DNA of 46,337 nt, taken from Candidatus Amesbacteria bacterium RIFCSPLOWO2_01_FULL_49_25. GTDB taxonomy: Bacteria; Patescibacteriota; Microgenomatia; CAZETR01; Amesbacteraceae. The position numbers and the translations under genes are program-made. The stretch lies in assembly GCA_001773725.1 (NCBI GenBank), contig MEXP01000010.1:1-46337 (forward strand), given 5' to 3'. Shown in pieces: positions 22,644 to 32,420 of the stretch. Numbering within the stretch: the first letter of the stretch is position 1; each line of letters begins with the position of its first letter. A model generated the notes under the pieces. It was not told where the DNA came from. It searched no databases and saw nothing but the letters and a program-made list of their open reading frames with translations.

Positions 22644-23732
22644 ATGGTGAAAATGTCGGAGACTGCGGATAAGCTGATAACTAAAGGGAAGCATCAGGGT
22701 TTTTTGACTCTGGACGAGATATTGGGAGTCTATCCGGACGCCGAGGAAAAAATTGAAGAGCTGGATCGGTTGTTTGCAAAACTTCTAGATGCGGGGGTGG
22801 ATGTGTTTGAGACGGTGACTGAGGAGGAGCTGGAGGAGAGTGAAAAGTCGGTGGCTGATTTGGAAAAAGAGATTGAGGCATTGACTAAAGTGGAGGGGGC
22901 GGTAACTACCGATCCGGTGCGGATGTACTTGAGGGAGATTGGAAAAATACCGCTTCTGAAATCGCCCGAGGAAATAGCCCTGGCGCAAAGGATTGAAAAG
23001 GGGGACCGGAGGGCAAAGAAGAAGCTGACGGAGAGCAATTTGAGATTGGTGGTGTCCATTGCCAAGAAGTACGTGATGCGGGGATTGTCGCTTTTGGATT
23101 TGATCCAAGAAGGAAACCAAGGGTTGATCCGGGCGGTGGAAAAATATGACTGGAGAAAAGGCTATAAATTTTCGACTTATGCCACTTGGTGGATTAGGCA
23201 GGCGATTACCCGGGCGATTGCTGACCAGGCGAGGACTATCCGGATCCCGGTGCACATGGTGGAGACGATAAACAAACTGATCCGGACGCAAAGACAGTTG
23301 ATGCAGAAGCTGGGCCGGGAACCATCGGCCGAGGAAGTGGCCAATGAGATGGGGGATATGACGGCTCACCGGGTGCGGGAAATACTAAAAATTGCCCAGG
23401 ACACGACATCTTTGGAGACGCCGGTGGGGGATGAGGATGATTCGATTTTGGGTGATTTCATTGCCGATACTTCTCAACCTACACCAATCGAGGCGGCCTC
23501 TAAAGAGCTGCTTAAGGAGAATATCGAGGAAGTTTTGTCTACACTTACTGATCGGGAGGCGAGGGTCTTGCGGATGCGATTTGGACTGGATGGAAAGAAC
23601 CCTATGACTCTGGAAGAGGTGGGGAGGGAGTTTGGAGTGACCCGGGAGCGGATCCGGCAGATCGAGGCCAAGGCTCTGCGGAAATTGAAACATCCATCCA
23701 GGCGAAAAAAACTGCAGGATTATTTGGATTAG
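22644..23732 (+). CDS. rpoD: Primary sigma factor RpoD (sigma-70)
   Basis: The housekeeping sigma factor directs RNA polymerase to promoters. The 362 residues cover region 1.2 ([17 protein letters not shown]), region 2 ([40 protein letters not shown]), region 3 (EEVANEMG) and region 4 ([20 protein letters not shown]). Region 1.1 is reduced to a Glu-rich segment ([11 protein letters not shown]). The ATG at 22644 is chosen because GAGGG lies about 10 nt before it; an upstream TTG at 22623 is less likely. The dnaG-rpoD order is the classical macromolecular-synthesis arrangement. The 3' end overlaps the convergent gene by 4 bp. Confidence 0.97.
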   Translation: MVKMSETADKLITKGKHQGFLTLDEILGVYPDAEEKIEELDRLFAKLLDAGVDVFETVTEEELEESEKSVADLEKEIEALTKVEGAVTTDPVRMYLREIGKIPLLKSPEEIALAQRIEKGDRRAKKKLTESNLRLVVSIAKKYVMRGLSLLDLIQEGNQGLIRAVEKYDWRKGYKFSTYATWWIRQAITRAIADQARTIRIPVHMVETINKLIRTQRQLMQKLGREPSAEEVANEMGDMTAHRVREILKIAQDTTSLETPVGDEDDSILGDFIADTSQPTPIEAASKELLKENIEEVLSTLTDREARVLRMRFGLDGKNPMTLEEVGREFGVTRERIRQIEAKALRKLKHPSRRKKLQDYLD

Positions 23733-24199
23733 ATATTGCCGCAGGCGACGTAGACTGTGGCTTCGGAGGCGGACTTGTGGACGTTGACGGCCATAGCCTG
23801 GCTTTTGAGGGCGGACCAAGTGGAGTTGATGACGGTTTCAGATTGGCCGTTTTGGAGTGAGGTCAAGGGATATTGAACCTGGCCGGGGGTGGGACAGGAG
23901 CCGAGATGGATGTGGGCGGGCTGGGTGGAGTCGGGGGGAGAGCCAGTGAGGGTGATGACGACGCGAAGTTGCCCATTTTCTTCAGTGATGACGGCTTGGC
24001 CGGATTGGCCGGAGTCGTTTTGGGTGGAGAGGGGGATAGTCCAGGATGACGGCGTTTGGGTTTGGGAGGGGGCGGATGGGGGGGCGGGGTAGCCGCCTTT
24101 TTTGGCGAAGTAGAAGTAGTAGATGGCGGCGTAGACTAATCCGCCGATAACCAGGTAAAGAAGAATCCATTGCCAAAGGGGGCGTTTGGCGTAGTCCAT
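23729..24199 (-). CDS. Membrane-anchored CHRD-like domain protein
   Basis: This 156-residue protein has an N-terminal anchor helix ([23 protein letters not shown]), a Pro/Ser/Gln-rich linker and then an extracytoplasmic domain. It contains [41 protein letters not shown] and [18 protein letters not shown], the pattern of CHRD (chordin) and superoxide-dismutase-like domains, with H residues in PAHIH and NVH. Function outside the cell is unknown. It diverges from msrA. Confidence 0.65.
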   Translation of the reverse strand: MDYAKRPLWQWILLYLVIGGLVYAAIYYFYFAKKGGYPAPPSAPSQTQTPSSWTIPLSTQNDSGQSGQAVITEENGQLRVVITLTGSPPDSTQPAHIHLGSCPTPGQVQYPLTSLQNGQSETVINSTWSALKSQAMAVNVHKSASEATVYVACGNI

Positions 24200-24200
24200 A

Positions 24201-24206
24201 TATAAT
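24201..24206 (+). promoter_or_regulatory. -10 element TATAAT, leaderless msrA
   Basis: TATAAT ends 7 nt before ATG 24214. The 14-bp spacer between msrA and the divergent gene must hold both promoters. Confidence 0.6.
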
Positions 24207-24213
24207 AATAAAC

Positions 24214-24741
24214 ATGTCTGGGGGAAAAGGTCAAGCGGAAACGGCGACTTTGGCGGGAGGGTGTTTTTGGTGTACGGAGGCGATTTTTAGACGATTGAAG
24301 GGAGTTAGTGAAGTGACTTCGGGGTATGCAAATTCACTGGTTGAAAATCCAACTTGGGAGGAGGTATATAGCGAGAGGACGGAGGCGGCAGAGGCGGTAA
24401 GGATAAAATTCGACCCGAAGATAATTTCTTATCGGCAACTACTGGAAGTATTTTTTAAGCTGCATGACCCTATGAGTTTGAATCGGCAGGGAGCAGATGC
24501 GGGGACGGAGTACAGGTCGGCGATTTTTTACCATGACGAGGAGCAGGAAAAGGCGGCGAGGGGCGCAAAAAGCAAAGTTACGGGAGCAGTGACGGAAGTG
24601 GTACCACTGAAAAATTTTTACAGGGCCGAGGGGTATCATAGGGATTATTACGAAAACAATAAAACCGCTTCGTATTGCCGACTGGTGATTGATCCGAAGA
24701 TTTCAAAACTATACAAAGAGTTTGAGGGAATGACCGCTTGA
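24214..24741 (+). CDS. msrA: Peptide methionine sulfoxide reductase MsrA
   Basis: MsrA reduces methionine-S-sulfoxide to methionine and repairs oxidised proteins. The 175-residue protein has the active-site motif GGCFWCTEAIF near the N-terminus, then VTSGYANSLVENPTWEEV, FFKLHDPMSLNRQGADAGTE and YRSAIFYHDEEQEKAA, all typical. Late cysteines are few (ASYCRLVIDP), so recycling may use that Cys. The next gene begins 20 nt after its stop. Confidence 0.97.
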   Translation: MSGGKGQAETATLAGGCFWCTEAIFRRLKGVSEVTSGYANSLVENPTWEEVYSERTEAAEAVRIKFDPKIISYRQLLEVFFKLHDPMSLNRQGADAGTEYRSAIFYHDEEQEKAARGAKSKVTGAVTEVVPLKNFYRAEGYHRDYYENNKTASYCRLVIDPKISKLYKEFEGMTA

Positions 24742-24746
24742 TGTGG

Positions 24747-24752
24747 TATTAT
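24747..24752 (+). promoter_or_regulatory. Extended -10 element TGGTATTAT
   Basis: TGG-TATTAT ends 9 nt before ATG 24762, giving a leader of only about 2 nt. It partly overlaps the end of msrA. Confidence 0.4.
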
Positions 24753-24761
24753 TTAGCCAGC

Positions 24762-25391
24762 ATGAAGATATCGGTATTCGGGGCAACGGGGAGAACAGGA
24801 AGGATGGTGGTGGAGCAGGCACTGAGTCAGGGGATAGAAGTGGTGGGGCTGGTGCGGGATGTAGGAAAAATGACGATGGATGACCCAAAGCTGCAGATAG
24901 TCCAGGGAGATGTGCTGGATGAGACGGCGGTGGAGAGAACGGTAGATGAGGCTGATGGGGTGGTTGTGGCGCTGGGGCCTAAACCGGGGGGCGAGGATAA
25001 TGTGATGGCGGTGGGGACGGGGTATGTAATTTCTGCCATGAGAAAGCACGGGGTAAGGAGACTGGTGGTGCAGAGTTCGTATGCCATGAGCGGGTCCGAG
25101 GCGGGAGTGAAGTTTTTGGAGGGAATGGAGGAGGAGACGATGAAAATGCTAAAGCCGGCGATTGACGATAAAATGAATCAGGAGCGGATGGTGCGGGAGA
25201 GCGGATTGGAGTGGACGATCGTACGGCCATTGACTTTGACTGATGGGCCAAGATTGGGAAAGTATAGAGTGGGGGAGGATATGGAAATAGCCAAGACGGA
25301 TACGATATCACGGGCGGATGTGGCGGATTTGATGTTGAAATTGGTAGGGGGAAGCGAGTGGGTGGGGAAGACGGTTACGGTGACTGGCTAA
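24762..25391 (+). CDS. NAD(P)-binding Rossmann-fold protein (SDR-like)
   Basis: From the ATG at 24762 the protein has 209 residues. It begins MKISVFGATGRTGRMVVEQA, the glycine-rich dinucleotide-binding motif of atypical SDR/NAD(P)H-binding (NmrA-like) proteins, and continues with IVQGDVLDETAVERTVDEAD and RRLVVQSSYAMSG. WTIVRPLTLTDGPRLGKYRV and SRADVADLMLKL are typical of the flavin-reductase (BLVRB)-like subgroup. Its substrate is unknown. Its stop codon overlaps the next gene's ATG by one base (TAATG). Confidence 0.88.
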   Translation: MKISVFGATGRTGRMVVEQALSQGIEVVGLVRDVGKMTMDDPKLQIVQGDVLDETAVERTVDEADGVVVALGPKPGGEDNVMAVGTGYVISAMRKHGVRRLVVQSSYAMSGSEAGVKFLEGMEEETMKMLKPAIDDKMNQERMVRESGLEWTIVRPLTLTDGPRLGKYRVGEDMEIAKTDTISRADVADLMLKLVGGSEWVGKTVTVTG

Positions 25392-27643
25392 TGGGCATGC
25401 GGATATACGGATTGTTTTTCTTGTCCGGGCTGGCGGGGCTGATTTATGAAATAATCTGGGGGCGCTGGCTGGTCTTGATATTTGGGAGTACAACCAATTC
25501 GCTGACGGCGACAATTTCAGCGTTTTTGGGAGGCCTGGCTATCGGAAGTTTTGCGGCTGGAGGAATAGTGGACAGGCTTAAACCAAAAACTCTTTTGCGG
25601 GGGTATTCTTGGCTGGAGGCGGGGGTGGGGGTAACGGCCCTTTTTAGTCCGTGGCTGTTTTCAGTAATCAGGCAGATATACTTTGGGCTTTCGGACGGGT
25701 CGAGTGTGACGACGGAGCTTTTGGTAATTAAATTTGCGTTGACGGCGCTGGTTATTCTGGTGCCGACGACCTTGATGGGGGCGACGCTGCCGTTTTTGGT
25801 GAGGTTTTTGCAGATGCAGATTAAACTGCCGGATGTTACGCTGAGCCGGCTGTATGCGGTGAACACTTTGGGGGGGATGGCGGGAGTCTTGGCGGCCGGA
25901 TTTGTGCTGTTTGAACTAGCGGGCCTGGGGGGGGCACTGGCGGCGGCGGCGGGGTTGAATATCCTGGTGGCGGTTCTGGCGGGTCGGATAAAGATAAGCG
26001 AGGCTGAAAATGAAAGAGCTGTTCCAGCTGTCCGGCTGAAAATATCCCCGGAGCTGGTGTTGGGGGTTGCGGGTTTTGGTGTATCCGGGTTTGTGGCCAT
26101 TGGCTACCAGATATTGTGGACTCGGGTGTTGACGCCTGGAATGGGGACAATGGTTTACGCTTTTTCTTCCATTCTGGCGTTTTATTTATTGGGGTTGGGG
26201 CTGGGAGCTTGGGTATATCCGGTTTGTAGACGATGGGTGGGGCGGGGGGGGGGGGGATTTGGCCTGCTGCAGCTGGGGATTGGGGCGGCGGCGCTGATAC
26301 CAGTACTTATTATGCATAAGACGGTAATGCCGGCAAATTTGGAGCTGGTGATGAGACTTCTGCCGGCGACACTTTTGTTTGGGCTGACGTTTCCGGCGGT
26401 GATGTCAGTAATTGACCAGCCGGGGGCGACGGGAAGGGTAATCGGATGGGCATATCTGGGCAATACAGCGGGGGCGATATTGGGGGGGTTTGCGGCGAGT
26501 TTCGTGCTAATTCCCCGGGTGGGGAGCTCGGCCGGGATAGTGGGATTGGCTGTGGTTAATTTTGTATTGGCATGGCTGTTTGCCGCTTGGGAAAAGAAGC
26601 GCTGGGGGAAATTGCCGGTTCTGGCGGCGGCGGGGGCCCTGTTTTTGGTGGGGATTTATCTGGTGACTTATAAGCGAGCACGACTGCTGCCGTTTAAGAC
26701 GGATTGGCCGATTTTGGAGGCGGGGGTACAAGGGGTGGCGCACAGGTTTTTGGAGGATGAAGCGGCGACGGTTTTTGCCAAGGGGAAAAGGGAAAAAGAG
26801 GAGCCGCAGTTGGTAATTGACGGGGTGGCCACGACACACAGGGTGGGGCTGACTAAATATATGGCGCACCTGCCGATACTAATGCATCCTCGTCCGGGGC
26901 GGGTGCTGGTGGTGGCGCTGGGCATGGGAAATACATACAGGTCGAGTCTGAAACACGGCATTGAAACTGATGCCGTGGAGCTGGTACCGTCGGTACCAAA
27001 AATGGCGGATTTGTTTCACCAGGAGAACATAACCAGTTATGAGAAAGGACGGATAATTATTAATGACGGGAGAAACTACGCTTTTTTGACCAGGAAGAAG
27101 TATGACATTGTGATCACCGATCCGCCGCCGCCATTTAATACTGCGGGGTCTACGGTCCTGCATTCGGTGGAGTACTACCGGGATTTGCGCCGAATTTTGA
27201 ATAAGGGGGGAATCGTGAATCAATGGATCTATGCATATGGCGCGAGGGCGGATGATATCTCGATGGCGATTCGGACTTTTTTGGAGGTGTTTCCGCAGGT
27301 ATTGGCGGTGCAGAAGGCGGATAGCCCCGGGGGAATATTTTTGATGGGGTCCGATAGACCACTTGAGAGGAACAAGGTTTATGGGATTTTGAAGAACAAG
27401 ATTGTCTTTGAGGATCTGCTGGAGGTGGCGGACCGGGAATATGTAAGTACCGAGCTGGAGCCGATGGAGATTATCGGCGACCGGGAAAGTTTGATGAATC
27501 AGTTGGGGGAGTTCCCACTGATTACTGATACACACCCGAGGACAGAGTATTTTCTGATTAGGCACAGGACGACTTTCGCTCCAACGCTGGTGGAGGATGA
27601 ATTGATAAAGTTTATCGCGGAGTTGAAGAATGGAGAAACTTGA
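25391..27643 (+). CDS. Fused membrane transporter-like / spermidine synthase-like protein
   Basis: The 750 residues start at the ATG of a TAATG overlap. The N-terminal part has about 12 helices (FFLSGLAGLIYEIIWGRWLV; GGLAIGSFAAGGIVDRLKP; TTLMGATLPFLVRFL). The C-terminal domain resembles spermidine synthase: RPGRVLVVALGMGNTYRSSL, then IINDGRNYAFLTRKKYDIV, TDPPPPFNTAGSTVLHSVEY and LNKGGIVNQWIYAYG. Membrane-linked synthase fusions of this type are common, with unclear substrates. The catalytic aspartates of true spermidine synthases are only partly visible (D in ITDPPP). The 3' end overlaps the convergent ATPase by 32 bp. Confidence 0.85.
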   Translation: MGMRIYGLFFLSGLAGLIYEIIWGRWLVLIFGSTTNSLTATISAFLGGLAIGSFAAGGIVDRLKPKTLLRGYSWLEAGVGVTALFSPWLFSVIRQIYFGLSDGSSVTTELLVIKFALTALVILVPTTLMGATLPFLVRFLQMQIKLPDVTLSRLYAVNTLGGMAGVLAAGFVLFELAGLGGALAAAAGLNILVAVLAGRIKISEAENERAVPAVRLKISPELVLGVAGFGVSGFVAIGYQILWTRVLTPGMGTMVYAFSSILAFYLLGLGLGAWVYPVCRRWVGRGGGGFGLLQLGIGAAALIPVLIMHKTVMPANLELVMRLLPATLLFGLTFPAVMSVIDQPGATGRVIGWAYLGNTAGAILGGFAASFVLIPRVGSSAGIVGLAVVNFVLAWLFAAWEKKRWGKLPVLAAAGALFLVGIYLVTYKRARLLPFKTDWPILEAGVQGVAHRFLEDEAATVFAKGKREKEEPQLVIDGVATTHRVGLTKYMAHLPILMHPRPGRVLVVALGMGNTYRSSLKHGIETDAVELVPSVPKMADLFHQENITSYEKGRIIINDGRNYAFLTRKKYDIVITDPPPPFNTAGSTVLHSVEYYRDLRRILNKGGIVNQWIYAYGARADDISMAIRTFLEVFPQVLAVQKADSPGGIFLMGSDRPLERNKVYGILKNKIVFEDLLEVADREYVSTELEPMEIIGDRESLMNQLGEFPLITDTHPRTEYFLIRHRTTFAPTLVEDELIKFIAELKNGET

Positions 27644-30038
27644 AGCCTTCTACTACAAAAAAGAGGGTTGTGGAGAGGGATATGGCTATCAACCAATAGA
27701 CAATGCCGGGATTGGTGACGCCAAAAAACTCTCGAGACCCGGGAAGGATGAAAGGCGTAATTTGCAATCCGAAACCGGCAATGACCGCAAGAACTAACCA
27801 CCGATTTTCGAAAAGATGGTTTTTCCAGAAGGGAGTTAGAAGTGTTCGGGTGGAAAACACATAAACTAGCGAGTTTGTGCCTAATGTGATGAAGGTTATA
27901 GATCTGGCAAGTAAAATGTCGCCCGAGGTTTTGTACATATAGATAAAGAATAAGAGAGCAGAAATGCCGGATATGAAACTAACAGTGCCGACCAAGCCGG
28001 ACATCCAGCCAGTTATTAACGGCTCTTGGGGATTTCTGGGGGGCTTGCGCATGATATCTGCTCTTTTGGGGTCGATGGTTAAGGCAAAGAAAGGGAAACC
28101 GTCGGAGATGAGATTTATCCAGAGTATTTGGACCGCCGTTATGGGTAAGGGCAGGCCCAAAATTATACTGCCGACCACGACGACTATTTCACCAAAGGCG
28201 TCACTTAGAAGGTAAAGAATGATTTTTCGAATGTTGTCGAATATGCCTCGGCCTTCTTCGATGGCGGCTATTACGGTGGAGAAGTTGGAGTCCAAAAGCA
28301 CCAGGTCGGCGGTTTCTTTGGCGACATCGCTAGCCTGGTCGACAACGATGCCGATATCGGATTTGTGCAGAGCCGGAGCATCGTTGACGCCATCGCCCAT
28401 CATGGCGACAACCTCGCCGTTTTTCTTTAAGGCCTCAACTATCTTGAGCTTTTGCTCTGGGGTGGTTCTAGCAAAGAGCTTGACTGATCTGACTTTTTGG
28501 GCCAATTGAGAGACAGTCAAGCGCTCGAGCTGGCTGCCTAGGAGAATCTGGGCATCAGAGATTGGCATATTGATCTCGGACAGAACATATTTTGCCGTTT
28601 TGGGATAATCTCCGGTGATGACGATGAGTTTGATGCCGGCTTGCAGGGCGATTTGGAGGGCTTCTTTGACGCCATGTCTGACTGGGTCGGTAAAGACGAT
28701 TAGTCCGACCCAGGTTAAATCGTGCTGAGCGTCTGAGGCGGTTAGTTGAACCTTTTTGAGAGACGTAACTTTGCGAGCTAAGCCGAGGACCCTTAACCCT
28801 TGGGAGGTTAAGTCTTCAAGATCTTTTTTGACGCCGACTTTGGTTTTATCGTCGATATTGCACCAATCGAGAAGGACTTCGGGGGCGCCGTTGACGAAGA
28901 TAATGTGGTGGCGGCTGTCCCATTTGTGGAGACTGGTGAAGAATCTGTCTTGGGGCGAGAAGGGGATACTGTCGAGCCGGGGGTGCTCCTGGAGAAAGTC
29001 TTTGACAGTAGCTCGCCCCCATTCGAAGCCGGTTATGAGGAGCGGATCGTCAAGATCGTTGGCCAGGACTATCTGTTGGGCCAGTTTGATTTGATCTCCT
29101 ATGTACTTGACGACCTGCATTTTGCCTTCGGTGAGGGTGCCTGTCTTATCGACGCAAATAGTGGTTACGCCGCCTAATGTTTCGGCAGAGGCGAGTTTTC
29201 TAACCAGTCCCCGGCGCCTAAGTATTCTTTGCATGCCGATGGCCAGGATGACGGTCATAGATACAATCAAACCTTCGGGGATGCTGGACACGGCGAGGGC
29301 GACGGCGATTTTGAACATATCTATTAATTTTTCTCCCCTGATACTGCCGATTATTAATATGAACGATGTGAGAAATAAAATTACAGACACGAGTTTTTTG
29401 CTGAAGCGGTTGAGCTGGAGCCTCAGGGGAGTGTCTTCTCTGACTTGTTGAATTTGGTTGGCTATACCGCCGATTTTTGTGCGCTGGCCGGTGGCGGTGA
29501 CTTTGATTAAAGCAAGGCCTGAGGAAACTGTGGAGCCCATGAAGACTGCGTCTGAACGCTGTTTGGCTACAGGGACACTTTCACCGGTGATAATGGCTTC
29601 GTCAAAGTACACCCGATTGGCAAAAAGAAGCTGGCCGTCCGCGGGAACTTTTGTCCCTTGGGAGAGGAAGACGATGTCACCCGGTACTAGATTGGCCGAG
29701 TCTATTTTTTGGCGAATTCCGTCGCGAATGACTTCGGTTTTGGGGCTAATGAATCTTTTGAGAGCTGATAGGGCGTCATTGGCTTTTTTCTCCTGGATAA
29801 ATCCAAGCAGGGAATTGAGAAAGACCGCGAGAAATATCAATGTGGAATCGGGAAAGTGCTGGAGAAGAAGGGTGATGAATCCGGCAATGGTGAGGACGTA
29901 GACCAGGGGATTTTTGAACTGGGAGAGGTAGATGGATAGGGGAGTGGGGGGGGGTTTTTCGGGCAGTAAGTTGGGGCCGTGTTGGCCTAAGAGACGCTTG
30001 GCTTCTTCGGTGGTAAGTCCTGGTTCATCTGGATACAT
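27612..30038 (-). CDS. Cation-transporting P-type ATPase (Ca2+-type)
   Basis: The 808-residue protein is a P2-type ATPase with an N-terminal cation-ATPase domain (TTEEAKRLLGQHGPNLLPEK), the actuator motif TGES (151-154), the ion-binding helix motif PEGL (254-257), phosphorylation site DKTGTLT (Asp297) and the hinge motif MMGDGVNDAPALHKSDIG. A C-terminal set of six helices includes ILWINLISDGFPFFALTI. PEGL and the lack of metal-binding CxxC favour Ca2+ or Na+/K+-type transport over heavy metals. It is convergent with the fusion gene and divergent from the GT39-like gene. Confidence 0.95.
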   Translation of the reverse strand: MYPDEPGLTTEEAKRLLGQHGPNLLPEKPPPTPLSIYLSQFKNPLVYVLTIAGFITLLLQHFPDSTLIFLAVFLNSLLGFIQEKKANDALSALKRFISPKTEVIRDGIRQKIDSANLVPGDIVFLSQGTKVPADGQLLFANRVYFDEAIITGESVPVAKQRSDAVFMGSTVSSGLALIKVTATGQRTKIGGIANQIQQVREDTPLRLQLNRFSKKLVSVILFLTSFILIIGSIRGEKLIDMFKIAVALAVSSIPEGLIVSMTVILAIGMQRILRRRGLVRKLASAETLGGVTTICVDKTGTLTEGKMQVVKYIGDQIKLAQQIVLANDLDDPLLITGFEWGRATVKDFLQEHPRLDSIPFSPQDRFFTSLHKWDSRHHIIFVNGAPEVLLDWCNIDDKTKVGVKKDLEDLTSQGLRVLGLARKVTSLKKVQLTASDAQHDLTWVGLIVFTDPVRHGVKEALQIALQAGIKLIVITGDYPKTAKYVLSEINMPISDAQILLGSQLERLTVSQLAQKVRSVKLFARTTPEQKLKIVEALKKNGEVVAMMGDGVNDAPALHKSDIGIVVDQASDVAKETADLVLLDSNFSTVIAAIEEGRGIFDNIRKIILYLLSDAFGEIVVVVGSIILGLPLPITAVQILWINLISDGFPFFALTIDPKRADIMRKPPRNPQEPLITGWMSGLVGTVSFISGISALLFFIYMYKTSGDILLARSITFITLGTNSLVYVFSTRTLLTPFWKNHLFENRWLVLAVIAGFGLQITPFILPGSREFFGVTNPGIVYWLIAISLSTTLFFVVEGFKFLHSSTPR

Positions 30039-30111
30039 ACACGGATTTGTTGACTATATATCCATCATACCCTGGGGAGCTCGAGTATGTTGGATATAAT
30101 TGATGGCAACC
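30039..30111. promoter_or_regulatory. Divergent promoter region
   Basis: A consensus TATAAT (30095-30100) faces the + strand gene; the ATG at 30112 is 11 nt away, and another at 30103 only 2 nt. On the minus strand TATAGT lies about 14 nt before the ATPase start. No clear -35 boxes were seen. Confidence 0.4.
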
Positions 30112-31533
30112 ATGGCTCGATCCACCCGATTCTTATTTTTTCTGTTGGTGTTGGCCGGGCTGACTCTCTCCATTCATATCAACTCACAGCGAGTGATGTT
30201 TACCGATGAGTTGCTGTTTGAAGAAGTTAGCTATCGGATGGTCCAAACCGGAAACTTTCTGACGCCAATAATTGACGACAAGCCCTGGCTGGAGAAGCCC
30301 CCTCTGTACTTTTGGATGACCGCTCCACTTTTTCGCGCTGCGGACTGGATAAGCTCAAAAAACCTGTTCGACTGGTCGCAAAATCTTACACCCGACCGCA
30401 CTTTCATTTATCCCTGGATACGCCGCTTCTGGACCAAGTTTCTGGCCGTAATTGTGTTGATTTATGTCTATCGGATTAGTAAAGAGTTGGCAGGGGTCCG
30501 CCAAGGTCTGATTGCCTTCGGGTTGCTGTTGGCTACTCCGTTGTTTGTTTTCACTAGTTTTTCGGCCAGCCTCGATGTGGCCGGCAGTGCTTTTATAACG
30601 ATCGCTTTTTTCTACTACTTGCGGTACTTGCGGCAGGGGAGGGGATATTACTTGTTTTGGGGGAGCGTGGCGATAGACGCATCTGTCATGACGAGGTCAT
30701 TTCTGGGGCTGACTCCTTTGGCAGTTATTGTTCTCCACCAGTTGTTTTTCGTCCGCAGGCGAATACCAGTTAAACACATACTTGCCTCGGTGGTTACCAT
30801 TGCCGCTTTTGTTCTGCCCTGGCACTGGTATGCCTATGTTCAGTATCGGCAAGATTTTTTGAACACATACTTGGGTTTTAATAGTATTGGTCACGTTGTT
30901 GAAGTTCCCGAAGGGTATACCCAAACCTCGGCCTGGTACTATCTGGCTTTGCTGTTGACGCAAAATCCGTGGTTTTATTTTGCCATAATCACAGTTTTTG
31001 GTTGGGCTACTGCACGACGCAACTACCCGCCAGAACTTAGCCTTATTTTTCTGTGGTTTTTGGTTCCGATTCTTGTCTTATCGGCGGCGGCTACTCGTCA
31101 CCAATGGTATATGATTCAAATTCTCCCTTCGGTTTCTGTCCTGGCCAGCTTTATTGTGGACAGGCTGAGCCGCTATTTGGGTATGGTTGGTGAAATTTTC
31201 GCCCTGGCTTTTGTTTTTGCGCCGTTTTTGGCTGTGGCCGCTTTTGGTTACAGGCGGGCGCCGGTAGTTGAAGCGGTTTATGCCGTGTTGCCGTACATTT
31301 CTGAAAATCAGCCTCTGTTCACTCTTAACCAAAGTTATTTGCCGCAGACTCTACTTTTCCGACCCCGCCCGGTGCAGATTATTAATTTTGACCAACTGGC
31401 TGGGGCGGCTGAGACGAGCTCTCCTTTCTATGTCTTTATTGCCGACAAAGATTTGGAGATGGCGAGGAGAATTGTTGTGCACCTGGAAAGGCTGGGTTCT
31501 TTTTCACCGGGAGGTGTGTTTTATGTTCCTTAA
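30112..31533 (+). CDS. GT39 (PMT/ArnT)-like membrane glycosyltransferase
   Basis: The protein has about 473 residues and roughly 11 helices. Motifs fit the ArnT/PMT family: MFTDELLFEEVSYRMVQTGN (acidic DE in the first external loop), IIDDKPWLEKPPLYFWMTAP and RIVIVLIYVY-like helices. ArnT family members transfer sugars from polyprenyl-phosphate carriers to lipids or proteins outside the membrane. Codon use is far less G-rich than in the genes before 27 kb. The ATG at 30112 follows TATAAT by 11 nt; an ATG at 30103 is too close to it. Confidence 0.85.
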   Translation: MARSTRFLFFLLVLAGLTLSIHINSQRVMFTDELLFEEVSYRMVQTGNFLTPIIDDKPWLEKPPLYFWMTAPLFRAADWISSKNLFDWSQNLTPDRTFIYPWIRRFWTKFLAVIVLIYVYRISKELAGVRQGLIAFGLLLATPLFVFTSFSASLDVAGSAFITIAFFYYLRYLRQGRGYYLFWGSVAIDASVMTRSFLGLTPLAVIVLHQLFFVRRRIPVKHILASVVTIAAFVLPWHWYAYVQYRQDFLNTYLGFNSIGHVVEVPEGYTQTSAWYYLALLLTQNPWFYFAIITVFGWATARRNYPPELSLIFLWFLVPILVLSAAATRHQWYMIQILPSVSVLASFIVDRLSRYLGMVGEIFALAFVFAPFLAVAAFGYRRAPVVEAVYAVLPYISENQPLFTLNQSYLPQTLLFRPRPVQIINFDQLAGAAETSSPFYVFIADKDLEMARRIVVHLERLGSFSPGGVFYVP

Positions 31534-31580
31534 TTCGGCGGCTGTTTGCTTCTTTGTAAATGTCAGAGTAAATTTTAATT

Positions 31581-31808
31581 ATGGCTCTGCCGCCCGACTA
31601 TGAACTGAGTCTGATGTACGGCGGTGAGGGTGACTTTTGTGCTCCCGCGGCTTCCGAAAACCGAAAGAGATTGGTCGATTGGGAATTGATTAGAGGAGCT
31701 TTGGCTCTTCCTCTTCTTTTAGTTCCGGCGGCTTTAACGGTAATGGAACTTGCTGCCGAAGCGGCCAAGGAAAGCGTAGACAAGTTTATAACAAACAAGC
31801 ATGCTTGA
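31581..31808 (+). CDS. Small single-helix membrane protein
   Basis: The 75 residues begin with a polar head (MALPPDYELSLMYGGEGDFC) and contain one helix near residues 40-60 (GALALPLLLVPAALTVMELA), with a charged tail (KESVDKFITNKHA). The next gene starts 8 nt before this stop. I recognise no family. Confidence 0.5.
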   Translation: MALPPDYELSLMYGGEGDFCAPAASENRKRLVDWELIRGALALPLLLVPAALTVMELAAEAAKESVDKFITNKHA

Positions 31809-32064
31809 GAATGCCCTTTTTATTTTGAGGCATCCAATGATCGCCGCTCGTACGGCCAGTATACTTTTTCAGGCATCCCTAAATATTTATGAGACTCCCA
31901 TTGGAGATTTTCCGGTTGAACCTGAAATACTATTTGACTTGCCGTTGTCGCAGGCCGCGGCGAGATTGGGGTTAATGAACCCTGGGCCCGATCTTCCCCC
32001 ATCTTTGGATTGGGGCAACAAAAAACCCGAACTAGGTAACAGACCCCTCCATAATGACCTATAA
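31801..32064 (+). CDS. Hypothetical protein, 87 residues
   Basis: It starts within the end of the preceding gene, so the two are translationally coupled. The N-terminus (MLENALFILRHPMIAARTAS) is mildly hydrophobic and could associate with membrane. The rest is Pro-rich (IGDFPVEPEILFDLPLSQAA, GPDLPPSLDWGNKKP). No family recognised. It may act with the 75-residue partner. Confidence 0.5.
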   Translation: MLENALFILRHPMIAARTASILFQASLNIYETPIGDFPVEPEILFDLPLSQAAARLGLMNPGPDLPPSLDWGNKKPELGNRPLHNDL

Positions 32065-32090
32065 ACCAGCGCTTAACGAGGTGGCGGTTT

Positions 32091-32396
32091 TTAAGGGTTG
32101 CAGGTATTGGGGATAACCGTGTCTGGAACTAAGCCGGCTTGGTGGGCATTAACTTCACCACCAACTCCGAAGCTTCCGTCGGCTCCTGGGCCGCTGGCAG
32201 CCCATGATATAAATCCTCCCCAGCCCGCGCCGGGATCAAACTGAAAATCGGCAGGTTCTGTCTGGCCGTATCTGGCGGCTCCAGAGATGTCGCTGCCGAA
32301 ACACCCTTGAACAGCTGGTTGAGCCGCAAAGCTTGGTAATGCGCTTGCCGCAAATAAAGCCGTAACAGCTCCAATTGTAGCGAATTTTTTAATCAA
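32091..32396 (-). CDS. Small secreted protein, paralogue of 32641-32916
   Basis: The start is taken as TTG 32396, which follows GGGGGTGAGG and gives MIKKFATIGAVTALFAASAL, a clear signal peptide ending PSFA-A. It matches the paralogue's MIKKIITIGAAISLLAASSL. The 101-residue precursor has a mature part with only two Cys (QGCFGSD and NTCNP), which could form a disulfide, and a Gly-rich middle (GAGWGGFISWAASGPG). Secreted, unknown function. The downstream end of a three-gene group. Confidence 0.65.
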   Translation of the reverse strand: MIKKFATIGAVTALFAASALPSFAAQPAVQGCFGSDISGAARYGQTEPADFQFDPGAGWGGFISWAASGPGADGSFGVGGEVNAHQAGLVPDTVIPNTCNP

Positions 32397-32420
32397 TTGC
32401 CTCACCCCCTTTCATTAATT